Part shown: piece after piece, positions 57,400 through 64,000 of the stretch
Numbering within the stretch: position 1 is the stretch's first letter
How the letters are laid out: the number at the start of each line of letters is the position of its first letter
NCBI RefSeq assembly: GCF_000004195.4
Contig: NC_030678.2
Coordinates: 134,417,047-134,481,046, forward strand
Direction of reading: 5' to 3'
Origin: Xenopus tropicalis
Lineage: Eukaryota; Chordata; Amphibia; Anura; Pipidae
Length of the DNA: 64,000 nt
Position numbers and translations under genes: made by a program
Notes under the pieces: generated by a model
What the model saw: the letters and a program-made list of their open reading frames with translations, nothing else
Told to the model about the DNA's origin: nothing
The model's database searches: none

Positions 57400-57570
57400 A
57401 GCCCGGGACCTATTATCAAAAATGTTCAGGACATCATATAAGGGGTCTTTCCATAATTTGGATCTCCATACTTTGTCTACTAAAAATTATTAAAACATTA
57501 TTTAAACCCAATAGGATTGGTTTTCCTCCAGTAAGGATTACTTAGTTGGGATCAGTACAAGGTACTGTTT
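57400..57570 (-). repeat. partial inverted copy of the 22.0-kb MITE family
   Basis: aaggggtctttccataatttggatctccata and cccaataggattg ... gtaaggatta match the right part of 22025-22352 on the opposite strand. Confidence 0.65.
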
Positions 57571-57575
57571 TACTT

Positions 57576-57972
57576 TTAAAGGAGAAGGGAAGGCAAAGTC
57601 ACTTGGGGGTGACAAAATGTTAGGCACCCCCAAGTGACTTGAATCGCCTACCTTTTACCCCGGGCTGGTGCCCCTGCTTGGAGAGAACAGCACCAGCCCG
57701 GGGTACCTGCAGCGCTTCCTTCTTCCTGCTTTGCGAGCGCGCGCATGCGCAGTAGAGTGAAAAGCCGAACTTTAACAGAGAAGTTGGCTTTTCACTCTAC
57801 TGCGCATGTGCCTATTGTGTAGTCGCAGCGAAACGAAGCCGGAAGGAGGAAGCGCATCGCTCCAGGTACCAGGTGCTGTTTTCTCCTAACAGGGGCACCA
57901 GCCCGGGGTACGAGGTAGGCAATTAAAGTCACTTGGGGGTGCTTAACATTTTTGCCTTTCCTTCTCCTTTAA
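57576..57972. mobile_element. T2-type palindromic MITE
   Basis: TTAA at 57576-57579 and 57969-57972; TTAAAGGAGAAGGGAAGGC is inverted as GCCTTTCCTTCTCCTTTAA. Arms include cacttgggggtg, ccagcccggggtac and a long central gcgcagtagagtgaaaagcc / ggcttttcactctactgcgc pair. Relatives at 15693 and 63521. Confidence 0.85.
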
Positions 57973-59351
57973 GCTGACAAATATCATAGTCCTGCCTATC
58001 ACCCTTATAATTATTGCCCAAAAATGGTCATCAGAAAGCAATGGCACCATGGCATTCTCAGAGATATCAATCAACCCCATGTCATGAGAAAGATAAGGAT
58101 CCAGTCCTGGCTTTTTCAGGCCTAGCTTTGTAGGGTGCAGTATGCGGTGCACAGACTGAGGTGGGGGGGTCCCCAGGCAGCAGCCCCGGTTGAAACCTCT
58201 GACACCCCAGTCTGACACTGCCTGGAGTGGATCATTATCTCCCTCATGAGATGGAGCTGGTTGATGTCTCTGCATTCTGTTAATGCCAAGCAAAGGATTC
58301 TGGGGGAGTTTACTACTTTTCTAGAAGCATTAAACATAACCAGAACATCACCTGTTGTGTTTCAACCTTAGTGTTGGCCACGATTGCTGCAGTTAAGTGC
58401 TGGGGGGCATGTGAACCAAACTCTGATGCAGTGTTCTTAATCCAGCCATAGAGAGCAAATGTTTTTGTTGTGCCTGTACAGACAGATGTAAATTGCATTA
58501 TAATAGATTATAGACTGCATAGATGCTGTCTCTTAAAAGGGATTTTGTTTTCAATCAAACACCAGTTTCTCATATTTAAATGATATATGATTTTTATGAT
58601 CAACTCCCAGCATCCTTGTTGCCAAAAGATGCTTGAATCCACAATTTTTTGTAGATTTTTATACCTGGAATGAGTGACAGTGCTGATATCTGTAAACTGT
58701 GTTTGTTACTCCTGAACTGCATTATGCTAAGACAAATAATCCAGTATAATGACTGTACATGTTTTTGTGTGGTTTGGTTGAAAATCACTTCATAGTCAGT
58801 GGGAAATAGAAGTTGTTGAGCTGTGAGATTTTCACAGCTTTTGATCTTCTTCCAAGTCAAGCAATGAACATCTTTCTAGAACAGGGTTGTGGGCGTCGCC
58901 TGATTAATTCTTTCATTCCATGTGGAAGGGCAGAATACTAATATTGCAGAGACATTAAGGGGATGCGCATTGCACTGATTTCTAAGCCAAGAAGCAAAAT
59001 GTCAGTGAGACAATAGCTAAGACAATATTTTCATCAATGAAACTTGCAGTTTGTAGGAGTGTTTACCATAGAATAATGCATACTGTAATAGTTATTAGCT
59101 TGTCACTTGCTTTCAATTACATACAGATGGTGCTTTATTTGTATGTGTGGGCCTTGGTATACCATGTGCCAGTACTGATATAGTAGCTTAGATATGGTTC
59201 CAGTGCAGTTACATATACACCTGTAACAGTGCCACAGCTTAGTATTCATGCTAATCTAGTACTGACAACATTATTCTCTTTGATTCCAGCTTACCTTTAT
59301 GAATAGCCATAACGATAGAACTCACTGTCCTGACACTTTAAAATTCTACAG

Positions 59352-59636
59352 CCAGTGGCTCGTGAGCACCATGTTGCTCCAACCCCTTGGATGTTGCTCC
59401 CAATGTCTCAAAGTAGGTGCTTATTTTTTAATTCTTGACTTGGAGGCAAGTTTTGGAAGCATAAAGACTATGTGTACTGGCAAAGAAAACCTTCTGTAGG
59501 CTGCCAGTCCATATAGGGACTACCAAATAGCCAATCACAGCCCTTTTTTGTCACACCAGGAACTTTTTTTCACTTGCTCCCCAACTCTGATTACATTTGT
59601 ACGTGGCTCTCGGGTTAAAAAGGTTGGGGACCCCTG
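59352..59636 (+). mobile_element. hAT MITE with intact TSD but shortened 5' end
   Basis: A perfect 8-bp duplication ttctacag (59344-59351, 59637-59644) flanks an element that starts at CCAGTGGCTCG rather than CAGTGATCCCCAACCAGTGG. About 13 terminal bases are gone exactly at the junction. The right end GGTTGGGGACCCCTG is normal. Confidence 0.85.
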
Positions 59637-60776
59637 TTCTACAGCATAATATTTAAACGTCTTTACTGCATTCATGCTGTACAATCAGTTCCAAATGTAT
59701 TCTTACCCTTTGCTATCTGTATGCTGTGTACAGTGACTGCCTCAAGAAATGGTACTGCTGTGAATTTGCAACTCCTTTGTTATATCCCCTTGATTCCATC
59801 AGTTACACTGAGCAAGCTACCATTTTCATTTTTTTTTACATTTATTTTGTTTTGTATACTGAAGCCCTACTTGGTCTAGGCTGTTGTATTCTTTGAGTCA
59901 CATGGCATCTCTCTGCAGCCACTGAACTACATCTCACTGTACTGCCTACACTAGCTCTCATAGCATCCTGCTGTAGCCACTGAACAAATCTCTCTGCATC
60001 CTACTGCAGCTGTTGAACTACCTTTCACATCATCACTCTGTGCTGTCAACAATCTGCAGCCATTTATTTACAGTTGTATGTGAAAGGACAAGGGATATTA
60101 TGTGCATAGGTGCTAAGCCACGCAAGTGCAGTCATCTATAGCAAACAATCAGCAATTAGTTTTGAATAGTCGCAATAGAAAATGAAAGCAAACCCCTGAT
60201 TGTTGCTCTTGGCAACTGCACTTGTTTAATTTAGCACCAGTGTTTGTAAATAGCACCAAATCAATCAGGTCTTTGCTTTCATTTTACAGCTTGTAAGAGA
60301 CTAATACAAATGAATTGTTATTTGGTTGCCACTGGTAACTGCACTTTAGCAATTTAGCATCCATGTACAAATCAGCCGTAATATGTTTGATGAAATCTTT
60401 ATGTTGTAACAAATATCAGTTGATAGGCAAGATAAGCATTATAGAAAGGATAATAAATCAGTGTGAGCAAAGGACATGGGCATTATGCCTCAAGAGCTCT
60501 GCAACCTCTTTCTGGGATATTTTAAATCCTTGTTTAGGCTACTGAGTATACTTGCTGTGGTTTATAGAATAGATTATTGTTTCTGAAACCTAGCTAAACT
60601 GAAGTAGCTGCCGTATTATTATATATTTCCAAATTATGATTTCATGTTGTACAAAGGGCCTGGCTCATTATAGTTTACAAACTAGGTGTCACGCACAGTG
60701 GACCTAACCCCAAATAGTGAATGACCACCTGGGGGCCATAAAGGGTCACATGGGTCACTGGGCTAGTGTTTAAAGC

Positions 60777-60842
60777 AGTGATCCACAACCTGTGGCTCAC
60801 AAGCCACATGTTGGATGTTGCTCCCAGTGGCTTAAAGCAGGT
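60777..60842 (+). repeat. 5' fragment of the hAT MITE family
   Basis: CAGTGATCCACAACC to CTCCCAGTGGC with an internal deletion, then unrelated DNA. Confidence 0.65.
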
Positions 60843-61248
60843 GGTACAGTCTAGCAAAGAGACTGGAAGGATGCTTGCACACAAAACAGTTTATTAAGCA
60901 GAAATTAAGCAAATAAAATAGTGTTGATCAAAAGCACAGGAACAGGCAGGATGATAAAAGTAAGCAGGCTTACTGGCTTGGCAAGAATAATTCAACAGTG
61001 ACCAAAGTCCAGCGACAGGCAAAAATACAAAGCAGAATTAAAGTAAACAGGTTCAGAAACAGGAACAAAAATCAGGAACAGGTATGGTCAGGGTGCTTAC
61101 CCAGCAATCAGGAACAGGTATAAGGTATGGGTGTCTACCCAGAAGGGTGACCAGCAGGTACAGAGACCTAGGAACTGGCAAGGTAAGAAGCCAGTTCAGG
61201 GTGTAATTAAGGACTCTCTGCTAGTAGTTCAACAAGGATTGGCAACAC

Positions 61249-61838
61249 TAGGAATAGACATAGGCACTTCAGAACCGGGTAAGCCTATACATCTAACCTG
61301 CCTGAAAAGGGAAGAGGTAAAGCAACAGGCTGCAATATACCCGGTATGTGATTCAAACCCAGCAGAGGAACGGTCAGGAGAAAGATTCCTTGCACTAGGC
61401 CCTGACTTAGAGTGTTTGTGCTCCTCTTTGGTGGCTATTTTGTACTAGGGAAAACAGAGGTCACCTGACTCCAGTCATCTTTATGGGCACTGTACCCATG
61501 GAAGGCCCTTAAATGCCAAACATAGATAAAAACTTTAACGTCTGCATCCAGCATTAACACACGCTCCCATTCCATCATCATAGAGATAACTGCGGTCAGT
61601 TAACTACTGTGTTCTCCTGCCAAAATATCCACCAAATTGGGTCACAGTTACAAACACTCTACAACACAACACAAGTCAGGACCTAGTGTAAGGAATCATT
61701 CTCCTGTCCATTCCTCTGCTGGATTTGAATCAGGTACCGGGTATATTAATTGCAGCCTGTTGCCTTACCTCTTCCCTGTTCAGACAGGTTAGATGTATAG
61801 GCTTACCCTGTTCTGAAGTGCCTATGTCTGTTCCTATA
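61249..61838. repeat. fold-back repeat with about 160-bp arms
   Basis: 61249-61412 (taggaatagacataggcac ... actaggccctgac) returns inverted at 61676-61838, with roughly 90 per cent identity by eye and a 260-bp loop. The 105-residue open frame at 61131-61448 runs through the left arm and is not supported as a gene. Confidence 0.75.
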
Positions 61839-61910
61839 GAATAGACATTTTGTGATGACATTAAATGCATTGCTACTGTATATAAAGTTATACATTTGTA
61901 TTTCACTCAT

Positions 61911-61950
61911 GCCTATGATTAAGTGCGCTTGCGCACGAAATGCATTAGGC
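61911..61950 (+). ncRNA. hammerhead-like ribozyme motif, A3/U8 variant
   Basis: Stem I GCCT/AGGC (perfect), core ATGATTA plus A, stem II GTGCGC-TT-GCGCAC (perfect), GAA, then ATGCAT, then T. The hexamer differs from ACGCGT at two positions yet is again self-complementary. AATAAA at about 61973. The insertion edges are unclear. Confidence 0.6.
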
Positions 61951-62127
61951 TCTCTGTTCTTTTAAATGAACAAATAAAATTGGATTTTAACTGACTCCTG
62001 TGGATGGTCCTGGCGTGTGAGCAAAGCTGTTTCTTTTCCTGTCAAAATAGCCACTAAATTCACAAAACAGCCACAACATGGGAACAGATAAAAATTATTT
62101 GATTTTTTTAAATTTTATTGCTTGGTA

Positions 62128-62230
62128 TTAATTTAGCGCTGGCACATTTTCACAGTGCTTTACAGAGATTATAAGTGATTTCATGCCCCAGTGGAGCTTA
62201 CAATCTAAGCCTAAGCCCTATCACATTTAC
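62128..62230 (-). repeat. L2-like LINE 3' tail, inverted
   Basis: ttagcgctggcacattttcacagtgctttacag and gagcttacaatctaag are typical inverted L2-class tail words; related tails at 26150 and 45362. Confidence 0.45.
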
Positions 62231-62700
62231 TTGCAATAAGACCAGTTTTATCAGGAGCCAATTAACCTGCCTGTATGTTTTTGCAGTGAGCGAGGACACC
62301 AAATAACCTGGGGGAAACTCATGTAGGCAAAGGGAGAACATACAAACTCCTTGCAGATAATGCCCAAGCCAAAATCAAACTCTTTTTTTTAGAGATCATT
62401 TAACAGGACTTTGGGGCGGAGTCTATACTTATTTTCTATTTAGGAGTGATTCTGTTTGTCTCCCATTATTAGGGCTGTAGCAAAATGCGTATATATGTAG
62501 CTGTTGTTAGAGCTAGAAGCAATATAATTACAGGGAATTAAACAGCTGTAGGTTTAAGGCAATTGTAAGGTGTGGTTTTGATTATCTCTCAGCAAGATTT
62601 AGTAATATCAGCCTTGTACCATCATAGTCTGTGGAATAAACTGAAATTGGAGTAAGAAATATGATTGTTTTCTCAGTAAATGTGTTTAAACCACATTATG

Positions 62701-62763
62701 GGCCAGATTCAATTAGGTGATAAACCTCACAGAATAATTTCTCACAGAATTGAATCTGGCCCT
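62701..62763. repeat. small palindromic MITE (GGGCCAGATTCA ends)
   Basis: GGGCCAGATTCAATTAGGTG is inverted as TTGAATCTGGCCC 60 bp later. A second copy with the same ends spans 62780-63358 and is split by the 62828-63232 insertion. Confidence 0.7.
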
Positions 62764-62827
62764 CTATCTGATCCAACATTGGGCCAGATTCAGTTTAGTG
62801 AGAAAAAGTTATAGCATGGTCTATAAT

Positions 62828-63232
62828 AATAACAAACCAAAAAAATAAATCCCCAAAAGCAAAACTAGTAAATTAGTTATTAAATGACAAGGCAGCGCTG
62901 AGATATACAGAATCAAATATATAGGTTAACCATACCCAAATGATTAATTGGCCCGGGTGTACAAACCCCGGGCCCGCCACCGTTGAATACACAGTCTCAA
63001 TAAAGATAAGTAAATCAATCAATTCTCACCAAAGCCGATGTATGGTCCGGGTGCTTAGGCCCCGAACCCGTAGCCTAAGGGAGCAATCCAATTCAAACGA
63101 AATACAGCCTTCTAGTTAGGCATGCCTATGATTAAGTGCCCATGCGCACAAAACGCGTCAGGCACAATGTTTTTAAGGAAATGAATAAAGACTGAAGTTT
63201 TAGATACTATGGCTGTTCGGCGTGCTAACTAA
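62828..63232 (+). mobile_element. 405-bp hammerhead-bearing retrozyme/Penelope-like element
   Basis: A 12-bp perfect duplication atggtctataat (62816-62827, 63233-63244) flanks a short non-coding element inside a MITE. Order: A-rich start; a GC hairpin (GGCCCGGGTG ... CCCCGGGCC, about 62952-62977); a second GC hairpin about 95 bp on (GGTCCGGGTG ... CCCCGAACC, about 63047-63072); a hammerhead-like motif (63124-63163); AATAAAG at about 63184; end. The second hairpin and its GTAGCCTA neighbour match the reverse complement of 10455-10495. Confidence 0.78.
63124..63163 (+). ncRNA. hammerhead-like motif, A3/U8 variant, decayed
   Basis: Stem I GCCT/AGGC, core ATGATTA plus A, stem II GTGCCC-AT-GCGCAC with one C-C mismatch. 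The G of GAA (position 12, the general base in hammerheads) is A. The hexamer ACGCGT is intact and C sits at the cleavage position. Likely inactive. Confidence 0.55.
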
Positions 63233-63520
63233 ATGGTCTATAATGTGAAAGTCATGGATGAGATTAAATTTGAGGAGAAAAAACTTTGGGGGGAGAGCGA
63301 GATTCAATTTGACATGCAATTTAATTCAGAAAAAATTATCTCACGTGAATCTGGCCCAAAGTCTGACCCACAATATCTGATCAAAAGCACTTGGTGGAGT
63401 TTAGCATTAAGGGCTAAACACCCTCTGGGATGGGTTTCTGGCGTTTAGTTAAACAATAACTAATAAGTTTCCAGCCTAAACAAGTTTATATGAGTTCATA
63501 TTTTTGTGTTTAGATACCCT

Positions 63521-63723
63521 TTAAAGGACAAGGAAAGGCTAAGTCACTTGGGGGTGCCAAAATGTTAGGCAGTAGAGTGAAAAGCCGACTTAAAGTTCGC
63601 GACTGAAGACGGAAGGAGGAATCCTGCAGCTACCCCGGGCTGGTGCTGTAAGCGAATAAAGTCACTTGGGGGTGCCTAAGATTTTGGCACCCCCAAGTGA
63701 CTTAGCCTTTCCTTATCCTTTAA
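63521..63723. mobile_element. T2-type MITE
   Basis: TTAA at 63521-63524 and 63720-63723; TTAAAGGACAAGGAAAGGC is inverted as GCCTTTCCTTATCCTTTAA, with gtcacttgggggtgcc arms. Internally deleted relative of 57576-57972. Confidence 0.85.
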
Positions 63724-64000
63724 AGTGTAAAGTTTTTTAACTTCTAAAGCCCAGCCTGGGGGCGTTCCCCTGACTTTAAACTGTTAATTTGATTTGATAC
63801 ATTTGTTAATACATTTCATAATGTCAGTTTCTACTGAGCGTACTTCTACTGAACTGTATTAAAGTTATGTTAAAATTGATTCATTAATTGCTGACATGAG
63901 AAATGTATCATCTAATGCAGTACAGTGTAACAATTTAGAGTATGCACCTGCCTACTACTGGGCCGCTTGTCTGAAACATCAAAGGGAGGAAAATGTAAAG

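Larger units (their letters stand above)
53428..64000 (+). other. lrch1: lrch1 intron 1 (5' part)
   Basis: Starts GTAAGG and continues to the window edge; no further LRCH exon is seen. It contains a poly-G run (53600-53619), T2 and hAT MITEs and two hammerhead-bearing elements, listed separately. 53640-56190 and 57973-59340 show nothing recognisable. Confidence 0.75.

Overview
The window is vertebrate nuclear DNA. Families of short DNA transposons that I recognise as typical of pipid frogs make a Xenopus species (most likely X. tropicalis or a close relative) the best guess. Evidence: many T2/Kolobok-type MITEs with TTAA target duplications and TTAAAGG ends, a recurrent hAT-type MITE starting CAGTGATCCCCAACC, L2-like LINE 3' tails, Tc1, Harbinger and Penelope-like elements, and spliced vertebrate-type genes. 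Nothing bacterial or CRISPR-like is present.

Host genes are few. The firm one is the first coding exon of lrch1 (LRR and calponin-homology protein) at 53178-53427 (+), ending in a clean splice donor. Everything to its right is the start of its long intron 1. A CpG-rich block at 3.7-4.33 kb carries six GC boxes at near 37-bp spacing and a minus-strand splice donor; it is probably the promoter and first exon of a gene running leftwards out of the window. All DNA between is intergenic and mostly transposon-derived.

Layout: 1-8.1 kb, intergenic MITEs, the candidate CpG promoter, a minisatellite. 8.1-12.3 kb, a Tc1 element split by a 2.55-kb Penelope/retrozyme-like insertion built as an 811-bp inverted repeat, itself split by a 443-bp hAT fold-back element. 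12.3-31.1 kb, scattered MITEs, fold-backs, a hammerhead-bearing insertion at 21.26-21.48 kb, and a Penelope reverse-transcriptase fragment at 29.5 kb. 31.11-42.18 kb, an 11-kb Harbinger element with terminal inverted repeats and a 3-bp target duplication. It encodes a decayed DDE transposase (+) and a convergent four-exon Myb/SANT-like protein (-), with tandem arrays inside. 42.4-43.3 kb, a small exon-like hydrophobic ORF and the N-terminal part of a Penelope-like ORF (-). 43.3-52.8 kb, old repeats. 52.8-64 kb, lrch1 promoter, exon 1 and intron 1, with more MITEs and two more hammerhead-like elements.

The most unusual signal is a set of 40-nt hammerhead-ribozyme-like motifs. One (21.4 kb) has the textbook CTGATGA core. 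Four others share a double change at exactly the two core positions (C3 and G8) that pair in the folded ribozyme, turning C-G into A-U. Each motif lies just before an AATAAA signal near the 3' end of an insertion; three insertions have target duplications of 12, 14 and 71 bp. Penelope-like protein fragments in the same window are a plausible source of the machinery that moved them.
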